Assembly (NCBI GenBank): GCA_021824565.1
Contig: JAKAKL010000097.1
Coordinates: 1 to 42,750 of the forward strand
Length of the DNA: 42,750 nt
Origin: Bacteroidota bacterium
GTDB lineage: Bacteria; Bacteroidota; Ignavibacteria; Ignavibacteriales; Ignavibacteriaceae
Reading direction: 5' to 3'
A program made the translations under genes and the position numbers. Of this stretch, positions 31,704 to 41,034 are shown in pieces. Numbering within the stretch: position 1 is the stretch's first letter; each line of letters begins with the position of its first letter. The notes under the pieces were generated by a model that was not told the DNA's origin, searched no databases, and worked only from the letters and a program-made list of their open reading frames with translations.

Positions 31704-31757
31704 GCTGAAAAGTTAATTTGTTTCAGTCGTCTTTTCAAAGAAAAATTAGGTTCAAAA

Positions 31758-32954
31758 ATGTTTTGCTCGGTTGATGAAGCCATTGAAGAAATAAAAAACG
31801 GGAAGCTGATAATCATTGTTGATGATGAAGACAGGGAAAATGAAGGAGACTTCGTTTGCGCTGCAGAATATGTTACTCCCGAAATAGTAAACTTTGTAAC
31901 CAAACATGGAAGAGGAATGCTGTGCGTAGCAGTAAGCGGCAAGCGCCTGGATGAGCTTGGTCTTCCGCTTATGGTTGATTCCAACTCGGCGCTGCACGGC
32001 ACGCAGTTTACCGTTACAGTAGATGCGATTGAGGGAACGACAACAGGCATTTCGGCTGCCGACAGAGCGTTGACAATTAAAAAAATTATAGATGATTCTT
32101 CTAAAGCCGCAGACTTTGCGAAGCCGGGGCATATATTTCCTCTCCGCGCTTTTGATGAAGGCGTTTTAAGACGAGCAGGGCATACAGAAGCCGCAGTTGA
32201 TCTTTGCAAGCTCGCGAAGTTAAAGCCAGCAGGAGTGCTTTGCGAGATACTCCAGGACAATGGCGAGATGGCAAGGGTTCCTGAACTGAAAAAGATCGCG
32301 GAAAAATTTAAGCTGAAGATCCTTACCGTAAAAGATGTAATCGAATATCGACTAAAAAAGGAAAGATTGATTGAGCATGTTGCCGAAGCAAAACTGCCTA
32401 CAGTGCACGGACAATTTCATTTGACGCTTTTCAAAAGTCTTGTCGATAAAAAAGAACATATAGCTTTAGTCAAAGGAGAGATAACGCCTGATAAGCCGGT
32501 GCTTGTAAGAATGCACTCGGAGTGTCTTACCGGCGATGTCTTTCATTCTTTGAGATGCGACTGCCACGATCAGTTGAACGCGGCGCTTGAAATAATTTCT
32601 AAAGAGGATGCAGGCGTTATAGTTTATATGCGCCAGGAGGGAAGAGGCATCGGTCTTCTTAATAAGATAAAAGCGTATAGGCTTCAAGATGATGGGCTGG
32701 ACACTGTTGAAGCGAATGAAGAACTCGGCTTCAAGCCGGATTTAAGGGACTACGGAATAGGCGCGCAAATACTGCTCGATCTCGGTGTACGAAAAATGCG
32801 GCTGCTTACAAATAATCCTAAAAAGATCGTTGGCTTAAAAGGCTATGGTCTGGAAATAGTTGAGAGAGTTCCGATAGAAATTCCACCGAATGAAAACAAC
32901 GAGTTTTATTTAAGAACAAAGAGAGATAAGCTGGGACATTTGATCCTGAAATAA
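31758..32954 (+). CDS. ribBA: Bifunctional riboflavin enzyme: DHBP synthase and GTP cyclohydrolase II
   Basis: Both first steps of riboflavin synthesis are in one chain. Residues 1-200 are 3,4-dihydroxy-2-butanone 4-phosphate synthase ([16 protein letters not shown], and [15 protein letters not shown]). It turns ribulose 5-phosphate into the four-carbon unit. Residues 205-398 are GTP cyclohydrolase II, with the zinc cysteines in [20 protein letters not shown] and the catalytic [16 protein letters not shown]. The 398 residues are typical of RibBA. The ATG at 31758 has an AGG a short distance upstream. It is probably cotranscribed with tgt and yajC and ends at the terminator 32986-33020. No FMN riboswitch is seen before it, so control by FMN at this locus is not supported. 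Confidence 0.97.
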   Translation: MFCSVDEAIEEIKNGKLIIIVDDEDRENEGDFVCAAEYVTPEIVNFVTKHGRGMLCVAVSGKRLDELGLPLMVDSNSALHGTQFTVTVDAIEGTTTGISAADRALTIKKIIDDSSKAADFAKPGHIFPLRAFDEGVLRRAGHTEAAVDLCKLAKLKPAGVLCEILQDNGEMARVPELKKIAEKFKLKILTVKDVIEYRLKKERLIEHVAEAKLPTVHGQFHLTLFKSLVDKKEHIALVKGEITPDKPVLVRMHSECLTGDVFHSLRCDCHDQLNAALEIISKEDAGVIVYMRQEGRGIGLLNKIKAYRLQDDGLDTVEANEELGFKPDLRDYGIGAQILLDLGVRKMRLLTNNPKKIVGLKGYGLEIVERVPIEIPPNENNEFYLRTKRDKLGHLILK

Positions 32955-32985
32955 TTTTAGAATTTCCCTTTAGCAAAAAAAATAT

Positions 32986-33020
32986 ATTCCCCGGAATTTT
33001 ATAAATCCCGGGGAATTTTT
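32986..33020. terminator. Bidirectional terminator between ribBA and the minus-strand lipoprotein gene
   Basis: ATTCCCCGG (32986-32994) pairs with CCGGGGAAT (33008-33016) around a 13-base loop. The T-run after it serves ribBA, and the A-run before it (32975-32982) serves the convergent lipoprotein transcript. Confidence 0.87.
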
Positions 33021-33021
33021 T

Positions 33022-34062
33022 TTATAATAGTTCGACTATGTTGGCGCTCTTGATAACTTCTGTTTTGCTGCCCTTTTGATTTCCCTTTGGAGTCTTCATT
33101 TCCATAGTATAAAAAACATTTATCAAAGTGTTGGTCTTTGATTTTTGGATGCAGCCTTTGTCCACATCAAAATAAATTTTGCCGGAAGCGTTTGTCTCTG
33201 GCTTTTTAAATTTATAATTAACGCCTTGATTAGTTACTTCATCTTTTCCGGTAAGAACGGACTTTAACCCGGCATCAATTATTGCCATCCTGTCGTTATT
33301 ATATTTATCAAGGCTTGAAACTTTATAGGTGTTTGTATTCTGGAGTTCATAAATCAAGAACTGAGAAGGCGGCTGATTGAATTGCCAGGTTGAATCTTTA
33401 GCAACCTGGTTTTGCGGCGTCTGTCTGAATATTTGAATCAGCAATGGTCTCAAAGCGCCGTCAACAATATTTTTTCTTAACGCATCTTTTTCATCAGAGC
33501 TGATCGTAGCGGGCGCACCTTTTAACTCTAAGAACTTGCTTACAATTTTATCCGCTCTGAATATTTCGAGAATCTCGCCGTACTTTGTAAGTCTTACGCT
33601 GAACGGATTTTGGATCAAAGCTTCATATTCTGCAAACTTGGCTTTCTCCAGAGTGTCTTTGGACGTGCCAGTCTGGTATGAAATTTTCTTTCCGTTGGCA
33701 TCAGCATCAAGTTTTACGGAATTAATATTGCATGCTATTTCCATAACGCCGTCTTTATCAACGTTTGACAAAGAAAGATCAAGCAGGTAAGTAACATTTT
33801 GAGTTATGTGCTGCAGAATAGTTGTATCGGCTTTTATAGTTTGATTATCATCAGAGATAGAAGTGATGCGGTACTGATAATCTTTTCCTTTCTGAAAATT
33901 ATATTGAAGAGAAAAAGCTTCATTTGGATTTGACACTGGTGTAGTTTTTATATCGGTAGAATCAAACGCAAAGCTGGCTGCATTAGGCTGATTTTGATTA
34001 TTCTTCTTAGCGCAGCCGAATATTAAAAAGCTAAAAGTTAATAAAACAAAAAAATATTTCAT
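33022..34062 (-). CDS. Lipoprotein of unknown function (resembles DUF6263)
   Basis: The protein starts with a lipoprotein signal (KYFFVLLTFSFLIFGC; lipobox I-F-G-C), then a short Asn/Gln-rich linker and a beta-rich domain of about 310 residues. The opening of the domain, FSLQYNFQKGKDYQYRITS, followed later by DKDGVMEIACNINSVKLD, resembles the DUF6263 group of Bacteroidota lipoproteins; the function of that group is unknown to me. I use the ATG at 34062 because AAAGGA lies seven bases before it and the signal peptide then starts properly; a frame extension to 34098 adds 12 residues without support. It follows ndk by 90 bases on the same strand and converges with ribBA. Confidence 0.8.
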   Translation of the reverse strand: MKYFFVLLTFSFLIFGCAKKNNQNQPNAASFAFDSTDIKTTPVSNPNEAFSLQYNFQKGKDYQYRITSISDDNQTIKADTTILQHITQNVTYLLDLSLSNVDKDGVMEIACNINSVKLDADANGKKISYQTGTSKDTLEKAKFAEYEALIQNPFSVRLTKYGEILEIFRADKIVSKFLELKGAPATISSDEKDALRKNIVDGALRPLLIQIFRQTPQNQVAKDSTWQFNQPPSQFLIYELQNTNTYKVSSLDKYNNDRMAIIDAGLKSVLTGKDEVTNQGVNYKFKKPETNASGKIYFDVDKGCIQKSKTNTLINVFYTMEMKTPKGNQKGSKTEVIKSANIVELL

Positions 34063-34152
34063 CAAATTGTCCTTTGAAATTAAAGTTTCCTTACGCAAGG
34101 AAATTATTTATTGTTATGATTGCTGAAAAACTGTTTAAGAAATATTTGTTAT

Positions 34153-34584
34153 TCAGTCGACATAATTTTCGAGCAGTTCTTTTCTTGAAAAGAAATGAGC
34201 TATTTCGATTGCAGCATTTTCATCAGAATCCGAACCGTGCACAGCATTCTCGGCTTTGTTTGCAGCGTACAATTTTCTAATCGTGCCCGGTGCTGCTTGG
34301 TCGGGGTCGGTTGCGCCGATAAGCTTTCTGTAATCTTCTACGGCATTTTCTTTTTCAAGTGCGATTGGAACGCAGGGACCGGAGGTCATATATTCAACCA
34401 GGTCATTATAAAAAGGTCTTGCTTTATGAACTTCATAAAAGCCGCCGGCAGATTCTTTTGTAAGTCTAACCATTTTCATAGCTTTTATCTTAAAGCCGGC
34501 TTCGGTGATTTTAGCAATTATCTGTCCAACTAAATTTTTTCTTACAGCATCAGGCTTAATAATAGCCAAAGTTTTGTTTCCCAA
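34153..34584 (-). CDS. ndk: Nucleoside diphosphate kinase
   Basis: Ndk balances nucleoside triphosphates by passing phosphate through an active-site His. The start [18 protein letters not shown] and the phospho-His in [22 protein letters not shown] are unmistakable, and [14 protein letters not shown] lies between them. The frame extends to a TTG at 34596. I prefer the TTG at 34584, because the GGAGAG at 34589-34594 then becomes its ribosome site and the protein starts [13 protein letters not shown], as expected, with 143 residues. It follows sucD by 36 bases. Succinyl-CoA ligase forms ATP or GTP, which Ndk can interconvert, so the pairing makes metabolic sense. Confidence 0.95.
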   Translation of the reverse strand: MGNKTLAIIKPDAVRKNLVGQIIAKITEAGFKIKAMKMVRLTKESAGGFYEVHKARPFYNDLVEYMTSGPCVPIALEKENAVEDYRKLIGATDPDQAAPGTIRKLYAANKAENAVHGSDSDENAAIEIAHFFSRKELLENYVD

Positions 34585-34620
34585 AATTCTCTCCAAATTA
34601 TTAGTGTCTTAATATATTTT

Positions 34621-35604
34621 TTATTTTTTCTTCGAAACTTTTTTTACATTTTTCTTTATAGTCTTAACAGCATTTTTTTTCTTGATAGCCGGTTTTGCTT
34701 TTGGCTTTTTAGCAGCTGCTTGTTTTTTCTTAAGCGCCTCAATTGCCTTCAGCATAGTGGAGCCAAGTTCAGCGGGGCTTTCGACAACTTTTATACCTGC
34801 TTTTTTCATAGCCGCCATTTTTTCAGCAGCCGTACCTTTACCGCCGGAAATAATTGCGCCGGCATGACCCATTCTTCTTCCGGGAGGCGCTGTTCTGCCG
34901 GCAATAAATCCAACAACCGGCTTGCTTACATTTTTCTTAATAAAGTTTGCAGCCTCTTCCTCAGCGGTTCCACCAATTTCACCGATCATAATAACGCCTT
35001 CAGTGTTTGGATCATCGTTGAACAATTTTATTATATCAATAAACCGCGAGCCGATAACCGGATCGCCGCCAATGCCTACGCAAGTTGATTGACCAAGATT
35101 TACATCTGTCAATTGTTTTACAGCCTCATAAGTTAACGTGCCGCTTCTTGAAACAACGCCGATCTTACCTGCCTTATGAATAAAGCCGGGCATAATTCCG
35201 ATTTTAGCTTTGCCGGGAGAAATTATTCCTGGGCAGTTAGGTCCGATTAAAACGACGTCTTTTCCTTTAATAGAATTATAAACGTTAACCATATCGGCAG
35301 CAGGAATTCCTTCGGTAATACATACAATTAATTTAACGCCCGCTGAAGCTGCTTCTAAAATTGCGTCCGCAGCAAAAGCAGGCGGAACAAAAATAACAGA
35401 CGCATTTGCTTTCTGAATTTTTACCGCGTCAGCGACTGTGTTAAAGATCGGTATGCCTTGAAAATCAGTTCCGCCTTTTCCGGGAGTAACTCCCGCAACT
35501 ACATTGGTTCCGTATTCAACCATTTGCTGTGTGTGAAAAGAACCTTCTCCGCCCGTAATTCCTTGAACAACCAGGCGAGTTTTTTTATCCGCCAGAATAC
35601 TCAT
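34621..35604 (-). CDS. sucD: Succinyl-CoA ligase alpha subunit with lysine-rich C-terminal tail
   Basis: SucD binds CoA and carries the phospho-His of succinyl-CoA ligase in the TCA cycle. Typical blocks are [57 protein letters not shown], and the active-site [20 protein letters not shown] with its His. The usual enzyme ends near [13 protein letters not shown] at about residue 290. Here some 36 residues follow, about half of them Lys, in a KKP/AKKK/IKK pattern like a histone H1 tail. The tail is encoded in frame before a normal stop, with no sign of a frameshift. The beta-subunit gene sucC is not adjacent. ndk follows on the same strand. Confidence 0.96.
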   Translation of the reverse strand: MSILADKKTRLVVQGITGGEGSFHTQQMVEYGTNVVAGVTPGKGGTDFQGIPIFNTVADAVKIQKANASVIFVPPAFAADAILEAASAGVKLIVCITEGIPAADMVNVYNSIKGKDVVLIGPNCPGIISPGKAKIGIMPGFIHKAGKIGVVSRSGTLTYEAVKQLTDVNLGQSTCVGIGGDPVIGSRFIDIIKLFNDDPNTEGVIMIGEIGGTAEEEAANFIKKNVSKPVVGFIAGRTAPPGRRMGHAGAIISGGKGTAAEKMAAMKKAGIKVVESPAELGSTMLKAIEALKKKQAAAKKPKAKPAIKKKNAVKTIKKNVKKVSKKK

Positions 35605-35640
35605 TTGTGTAATTCCTATATTTTTTCAAAATCTCGTTTA

Positions 35641-35673
35641 CAAAGATAAAGAATTTAGTCCTTACTTATGAAA
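35641..35673 (-). promoter_or_regulatory. Probable promoter of sucD-ndk
   Basis: On the minus strand TATCTTTG (35641-35648) fits the TAnnTTTG -7 box exactly. TTTC (35670-35673), 21 bases upstream, is one base off the -33 TTTG. The sucD start at 35604 lies about 37 bases downstream of the -7 box. Confidence 0.35.
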
Positions 35674-35766
35674 TTTTTGTTGAACTATTTTGCGCTTTGA
35701 TCTGAGAATTTTGGAGAAAGCATTAAATATAAATATCGGAAGAGGGAATTTACGGAACGGTTTAAG

Positions 35767-36540
35767 TCAAATTGTTTTTTCTATTCCAATAGGGCAATGA
35801 TCCGAGCCAATAACTTCGCTAAGTATAAAAGCATTTTTAATATCGCTCTTTGCATTTTCTGATACGAAGAAATAATCTATGCGCCAGCCGACGTTTCTTT
35901 CGCGTGCACGAGTTACTTGATCCCACCAGGTATAATTATTCGGCTCCGAGTTAAACATTCTGAATGTATCAACATAGCCGCTGGCAATAAACTTATCGAT
36001 CCACGCTCTCTCTTCCGGTAGGAAACCTGATACTGTGGAATTTTCCTTGGGGCGAGCAATGTCAATTTCTTTATGAGCTGTATTAACATCGCCGCAGATA
36101 ATTATTTTTGCGCCGGACTTTTTTAATTTATTTGCATGATCAAAAAAGGCGTCGTAGAAATCCATTTTAAATTTTAGTCTTTCAGCGCTGGCTTTTCCGT
36201 TAGGATAGTAAATATTGTATAAATAGAAACCGGGATATTCTGCAATTAAAATTCTGCCTTCATTATCAAACTCTTTTTTGCCGAATCCTTTTTTAATGCT
36301 TATTGGTTTTTCTTTAGTATAAAGAGCAACGCCGCTGTAGCCTTTTCGTTCGCCGGATGAAAAATAAGCATTGTAGCCGTCGACATGAAGCAATTCATCG
36401 GGGAGTTGTTCTTCATGGGCTTTCGTTTCCTGTATGCAAAGTATGTCAGGATTAACTTTTGCGAACCAATCAAGAAATCCTTTTTTATTAACTGCTCTGA
36501 TCCCGTTAACATTCCATGAAAGTATTTTTAAAGTTTTCAT
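35767..36540 (-). CDS. xthA: Exodeoxyribonuclease III (AP endonuclease)
   Basis: This DNA-repair enzyme cuts at abasic sites and trims 3' ends. It is a member of the exonuclease/endonuclease/phosphatase fold. Catalytic and metal residues are all seen: [14 protein letters not shown] with Glu, [30 protein letters not shown] with Asp and Asn, [16 protein letters not shown] and the terminal GSDHCPIGI with the Asp-His pair. The ATG at 36540 gives 257 residues; a TTG nine bases earlier is less likely. No ribosome site is clear. It is the most upstream gene of the minus-strand run xthA, sucD, ndk and lipoprotein, but sucD seems to have its own promoter. Confidence 0.96.
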   Translation of the reverse strand: MKTLKILSWNVNGIRAVNKKGFLDWFAKVNPDILCIQETKAHEEQLPDELLHVDGYNAYFSSGERKGYSGVALYTKEKPISIKKGFGKKEFDNEGRILIAEYPGFYLYNIYYPNGKASAERLKFKMDFYDAFFDHANKLKKSGAKIIICGDVNTAHKEIDIARPKENSTVSGFLPEERAWIDKFIASGYVDTFRMFNSEPNNYTWWDQVTRARERNVGWRIDYFFVSENAKSDIKNAFILSEVIGSDHCPIGIEKTI

Positions 36541-36900
36541 ATTGGGCAAACTATTAGTTGTTATAAAATTAAAAAAGCCACTTTTAAAATATAATTGAAA
36601 GTAAATTAAAGTGTGTGAGCTAAAAGGAATTATTAAATAAAATAGAAAGTCGGCATAATCTTACAGTCATCATGAATGAGAAATTTCCAATTAATATTTA
36701 TTAATAAGAAAGAACAGAAAATAAAACTAAATTAATAAAGTAAAAGGCTCTGAGATACAAACAGATTTAGGTTTTGTAATGTGATACTTTATAAATATTT
36801 TTACACCTCGTATTTTTAAGATAACAGAAATCAGCAGAGAAGTAAGCCGTTTTTTAGAAAATATTATTAGATTATTGTATCACAAATTTGAAATAAATGA
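36541..36900. other. Divergent AT-rich region with a spaced inverted repeat
   Basis: This 360-base gap lies between the divergent xthA and permease genes. It contains TGTGATAC (36780-36787) and its inverse GTATCACA (36877-36884), the second only 17 bases before the permease start. The pair could be operator half-sites or the base of a large stem. I see no ydaO-type (c-di-AMP) or KtrA-type riboswitch and no small gene. Confidence 0.4.
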
Positions 36901-38892
36901 ATGGATGCCGAGACCGGAGTTAAAAAACTAAAAAATATAATTATTGGCGGAGCACGAGATCCGCATGACCACAAAATATTCCATAAGCTTTCGCTTATAG
37001 CATTCTTGGCTTGGGTTGGATTAGGTTCCGATGGACTTTCATCATCATGTTACGGTCCGGCTGAAGCATTTAAAGCTTTAGAAGGACATCCGTATCTCGG
37101 TATCTTTGTTGCCTTAGGATCGGCGGCGACAATTTTTATAATTGCAGCAAGCTACTCTCATATAATTGAATTATTTCCTTCCGGCGGCGGCGGTTATCTT
37201 GTAGCAAGCAAACTTCTTTCACCAAAGGTTGGAATGATTTCAGGGTGCGCGCTATTAATCGACTATGTTTTGACGATAACAATTTCTATCGCAAGCGGAG
37301 CAGACGCAATATTCAGTTTCATGCCGCCGCAGTACTACCAATTTAAATTAGAATTTGCAGTAATCGGAGTTTTAATCTTATTGGTTCTAAATATTAGAGG
37401 GATCAAAGAAGCTGTAGTTCCGCTGGTGCCGGTGTTCATGTTATTTGTTGTTACGCATATCTTCGCAATTTCTTACGCGCTTATAACTCATGGCTACGAA
37501 TACCATCAGGTTATTCATTCTACCGGCAGTGAGCTGTCGAAATCATTTAGCACACTCGGAATGTTCGGAGTATTATTTCTTGTTATGCGTGCTTATAGTA
37601 TGGGTGCAGGAACTTTTACAGGTATTGAAGCGGTAAGCAACGGTATTCCTATTTTGCGAGAGCCAAGAGTCCATACAGCGAAGAGAACTATGAACTACAT
37701 GGCGTTCTCTCTTTCAATAACTGTAGTCGGTCTGATGATTGCGTACTTGCTTTATAATGTTGAAGCTACTCCGGGAAAAACTTTAAATGCTATCTTCTTT
37801 GAAAGAATGTCAAGCGGCTGGGGCGGCGGAGCATCATTCTATTTTGTATTGATAACACTTTTGTCAGAAGCCATACTTCTATTCATTGCAGCGCAGACAG
37901 GATTTTTAGATGGTCCCCGCGTACTTGCTAATATGGCTCTGGATAGATGGTTCCCAACAAGGTTTGCAAACTTGAGCGACCGCCTTGTTACTCAAAACGG
38001 AATTCTTCTTATGGGCGTTGCGTCTTTGCTAATGATGCTTGCTTCTAAAGGTTCGGTCGATTTTTTAATAGTCTTATATTCAATTAACGTATTTATCACA
38101 TTCAGCCTTTCGCAGCTTGGTATGGTTAAACACTGGTGGCAGGAAAGAAAGACCGAGAAGAGATGGTTTAGAAACCTTTCAATTAATGGGATAGGATTAA
38201 TTTTAACTTCTTTTATTTTAATCTCAGTATTGATTATAAAATTTGGCGAAGGCGGATGGATTACATTAGTCATTACTGCCGGGCTTGTTGCACTTACACT
38301 TGTCATAAAAAACCATTACAATAAAACTCATGAGCTAATAAGAAAGTTAGATACAATAGTTGATTCGTTTGAAGCTTCAATTTATGATATGGACAGTGAA
38401 GAGAGCCTAAAGAAAAAGGTTCCGGAATTTGATCCCAAAGGAAAAACGGCTGCAATATTAGTAAATGGATTTAATGGTCTAGGACTTCATACTCTTTTCA
38501 GCATATTCAGGCTGTTTAGTAATACATATAAGAATTTTGTTTTCATTCAAGTTGGGAGCATTGACGCCGGTAATTTTAAAGGCGCAGACGAAATAGAAAA
38601 TCTCGGCAGTTATATTAGCGATGAAGCCAATCGTTACGTAAGATATATGAACGAGCACGGCTACTACGCAGAAGCATTTACGTCCGTAGGTACAGATGTG
38701 GTGGAAGAAATTGAAAACATGGTTCCAAAAATTAACAGCAAATTTTCTCATGTAATATATTTTGGCGGACAAATTGTTTTTCCCGAAGAGTCATTCCTTA
38801 CCCGCTGGCTTCATAATTATATTGTGTTTGCTGTTCAGAGGAAATTTTACCGACAGGGTGTGCCTATGGTAATCTTGCCGATAAGAATTTAA
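36901..38892 (+). CDS. APC-family permease related to the KimA potassium importer
   Basis: The first 460 residues form about 12 membrane helices of the APC superfamily. Several blocks match KimA/YdaO: GLGSDGLSSSCYGPAEAF, PSGGGGYLVASKLLSP, LIDYVLTITISIASGADAI, VLNIRGIKEAVVP, GTFTGIEAVSNGIPIL, AAQTGFLDGPRVLANMALDR and SINVFITFSLSQLGM. KimA imports potassium with protons and is inhibited by c-di-AMP in Firmicutes. Residues from about 490 to 663 form a soluble C-terminal domain (AAILVNGFNGLGLHTLFSIF, and HVIYFGGQIVFPEES) that may be regulatory. Potassium as the substrate is an inference; amino acids are the alternative. It converges with the 698-residue membrane protein gene, six bases apart. Confidence 0.83.
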   Translation: MDAETGVKKLKNIIIGGARDPHDHKIFHKLSLIAFLAWVGLGSDGLSSSCYGPAEAFKALEGHPYLGIFVALGSAATIFIIAASYSHIIELFPSGGGGYLVASKLLSPKVGMISGCALLIDYVLTITISIASGADAIFSFMPPQYYQFKLEFAVIGVLILLVLNIRGIKEAVVPLVPVFMLFVVTHIFAISYALITHGYEYHQVIHSTGSELSKSFSTLGMFGVLFLVMRAYSMGAGTFTGIEAVSNGIPILREPRVHTAKRTMNYMAFSLSITVVGLMIAYLLYNVEATPGKTLNAIFFERMSSGWGGGASFYFVLITLLSEAILLFIAAQTGFLDGPRVLANMALDRWFPTRFANLSDRLVTQNGILLMGVASLLMMLASKGSVDFLIVLYSINVFITFSLSQLGMVKHWWQERKTEKRWFRNLSINGIGLILTSFILISVLIIKFGEGGWITLVITAGLVALTLVIKNHYNKTHELIRKLDTIVDSFEASIYDMDSEESLKKKVPEFDPKGKTAAILVNGFNGLGLHTLFSIFRLFSNTYKNFVFIQVGSIDAGNFKGADEIENLGSYISDEANRYVRYMNEHGYYAEAFTSVGTDVVEEIENMVPKINSKFSHVIYFGGQIVFPEESFLTRWLHNYIVFAVQRKFYRQGVPMVILPIRI

Positions 38893-38898
38893 AAGATT

Positions 38899-40995
38899 TT
38901 AGTTAAGATCGTTTTTATGAACGAAGTTTTTCCCATTCCAATATAGAATCTGGTCTTCCAATAACTTACAATATTGCGGTGTGTCGGTAAAAGGAGGTTG
39001 AAGTATTCCGTGTGCGACCGCCGTATCTCTTTCCAGCCTGAAATTACTGTCTACGACTATTGACATATCCTTAAAATTATAATCAAGTCTATAGTCAAGG
39101 CTCGATTCATAATATTGTTTTTCGCAAGTTACAAAGTGAATCTTCCTTTCTTTTTCCGAATCGTGTAAGCTGCCCGGTTCTATACAGCCTCCTCTAAAAA
39201 CAGTAAAGTGTTTTAAGTAATCGGTTTCCGGAATTAAAATATAGAAATTTAAATCCGCAGGTTTCATATTCAAAAAAGTATAGTAGGGTGTAGAAGGAGA
39301 ATAGCCGGCAAGTTTATTTAATTCAACTCCGCCGATAAATGCTCTTTCGTATCCATTATTAGAGCCGACAAAAATAATAAGATCTTTGTGATCAGGCATT
39401 CTTTGTATTATCCCTTCATTAATATGCCCTGAATTCCAAAAGGCAGTTCCTACTCTTTTGCCGCTTTTTAAATCAAGTGTGAAGATCGCGGAAGAAAATG
39501 ATGGACCGTTGGTTGCTTTTGCTACTAATAATTTCTCGCCTTGATATGTAGCAGTATCAATTAAACCGCAGCTATATACCGGCTCAAGATTTTCGCCGTA
39601 AGATTTTACGGTATCCTTAAAATCATAGTGCCACAATTGTTTCCCTAAATAATTATAGCAGAAAATGCCGCCGTATTCTTTTTTATTTTTAAGATCGGGC
39701 AGGATAACTCCACTTAAAACGACTTCATTTTTTTTATCGTTATTTACATCAACAATCTTGGCATTATACCTAAGTGTAGAGGAAGCGAATTGCGGGTCTA
39801 TCTCTATTCCTTTCGACCAAAGAACTTTTCCGCTGCTGTTTTCAACAAACAAATTATTTCCATGCACGTATAATAAAGCGGGGTTGTTGTCAAAATTAAA
39901 AAGATAAAAATAAATTATTACAATGACTAAAATTAACAGCGAGGCACTGAGTGGTAAATTTTGTTTAACAATTTTTAAACCTCGAACGGCAGCGTTCTGT
40001 TCTTTTATATCCACCAGGTTTCTGCGGTTCAGTAAATCCTGCAAAGTGCTGACACCAATTATTTCAAGATTACGGTTAGGGTAGTTTTTTTTAAGCTCAT
40101 TAAGTTTTTCAACTGCCCATTGCTTGCTTTCTTCCGGAACAACAAAACTTTTTGCGGTTGAATAAAAGACCATCGAAACTTTATTTTCGATAGTCTCTTT
40201 TCCAATTGATAAAAATGATTTATTATTTTCAAATCCGCCAGTTATTGTTATCCCGTTTTTAATCGAAATCGAAAATGGGAAATTATAAAGCGAGATTATT
40301 CCTTGAATAAATTCTAAAGTAAGCGCCGCTCCTAATGAAAAGCCGGTGTAGTTTCCATAGCGATGATCAAAATTAATAACAATTTTATGAAATCTACCTA
40401 TCTTAGCATAATGCTGCTTTACAAAGTTGTAGGCAATATCCCATGAAATATGTACCTGTTCAAATAAAGATTGTGCAGATGATTCGTATGATGGAACAAC
40501 GATAAATTCGTCTTTGTCTTTTGAACGGCTAATGTCAATTGTGAAGGTTTCAAGCGCACCGATGGGGATTTGATTATTTATGCCTGCGGAACTTTCTACC
40601 AGAGGAAACAATAATTTATTATTTCTCTCCTCAATCCCTTCTTCGCCGTTAAGGATTTTGTAAAGAATAGTAAGCTTAGAACTTAAACTACTGACAAGTT
40701 TTTCTATTCTTAAAGTATAACTCTCCGCGGAAGCAATTTCTTTAAGAACATTTAATTGATTAATAATTTCGTAGGTAATATCCGGCGGGAAACAAAATAC
40801 TTCAAAGCGCTCAACGCATTCTAAGTATTCGGAAATAAATTCAGCAATGTACGAATCAATTATGGAATTATTTTTCGATCCCAAAACTGCAGAGTAAAAA
40901 TCTTTAATAAAAAATAATCTTTGTCTGCAAGATTTTGATTCTGAAAGAAAATTTAAGACCTTTTGCCTTAATTCTTCTATTTCAAAAACTGTCAT
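38899..40995 (-). CDS. Membrane protein: helical N-terminus, Lon-like protease domain, one TM helix, outer propeller-like domain
   Basis: I do not recognise this protein as a named family. Residues 1-120 are helical. Residues about 150-345 follow the Lon (S16) proteolytic domain: a helix (SLFEQVHISWDIAYNFV), a strand (HKIVINFD), then TGFSLGAALTLEF, where Lon has G-P-S-A-G. GITITGGF and FLSIGKETIENKV come next, where Lon has TGEITLRG and PIGGLKEK, and SFVVPEES, where Lon has VLIPKEN. Ser220 and Lys266 are 46 residues apart, against 43 in E. coli Lon. There is no AAA module. One helix (SASLLILVIVIIYFYLFNF) follows basic residues, so the C-terminal 330 residues lie outside. They carry VDVNNDKKNEVVLSG, an FG-GAP/propeller-type motif. 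The ATG at 40995 has GGGG eight bases upstream. It is the last gene of the cassette. Confidence 0.75.
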   Translation of the reverse strand: MTVFEIEELRQKVLNFLSESKSCRQRLFFIKDFYSAVLGSKNNSIIDSYIAEFISEYLECVERFEVFCFPPDITYEIINQLNVLKEIASAESYTLRIEKLVSSLSSKLTILYKILNGEEGIEERNNKLLFPLVESSAGINNQIPIGALETFTIDISRSKDKDEFIVVPSYESSAQSLFEQVHISWDIAYNFVKQHYAKIGRFHKIVINFDHRYGNYTGFSLGAALTLEFIQGIISLYNFPFSISIKNGITITGGFENNKSFLSIGKETIENKVSMVFYSTAKSFVVPEESKQWAVEKLNELKKNYPNRNLEIIGVSTLQDLLNRRNLVDIKEQNAAVRGLKIVKQNLPLSASLLILVIVIIYFYLFNFDNNPALLYVHGNNLFVENSSGKVLWSKGIEIDPQFASSTLRYNAKIVDVNNDKKNEVVLSGVILPDLKNKKEYGGIFCYNYLGKQLWHYDFKDTVKSYGENLEPVYSCGLIDTATYQGEKLLVAKATNGPSFSSAIFTLDLKSGKRVGTAFWNSGHINEGIIQRMPDHKDLIIFVGSNNGYERAFIGGVELNKLAGYSPSTPYYTFLNMKPADLNFYILIPETDYLKHFTVFRGGCIEPGSLHDSEKERKIHFVTCEKQYYESSLDYRLDYNFKDMSIVVDSNFRLERDTAVAHGILQPPFTDTPQYCKLLEDQILYWNGKNFVHKNDLN

Positions 40996-41034
40996 TAACA
41001 AACCCCGGAAATTGTTCCCTTTAAGCTAATAAAA

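Noticed and set aside
36541-36900. Possible c-di-AMP (ydaO) riboswitch before the KimA-like gene.
   Set aside because: None of the conserved ydaO sequence blocks is visible in the gap.
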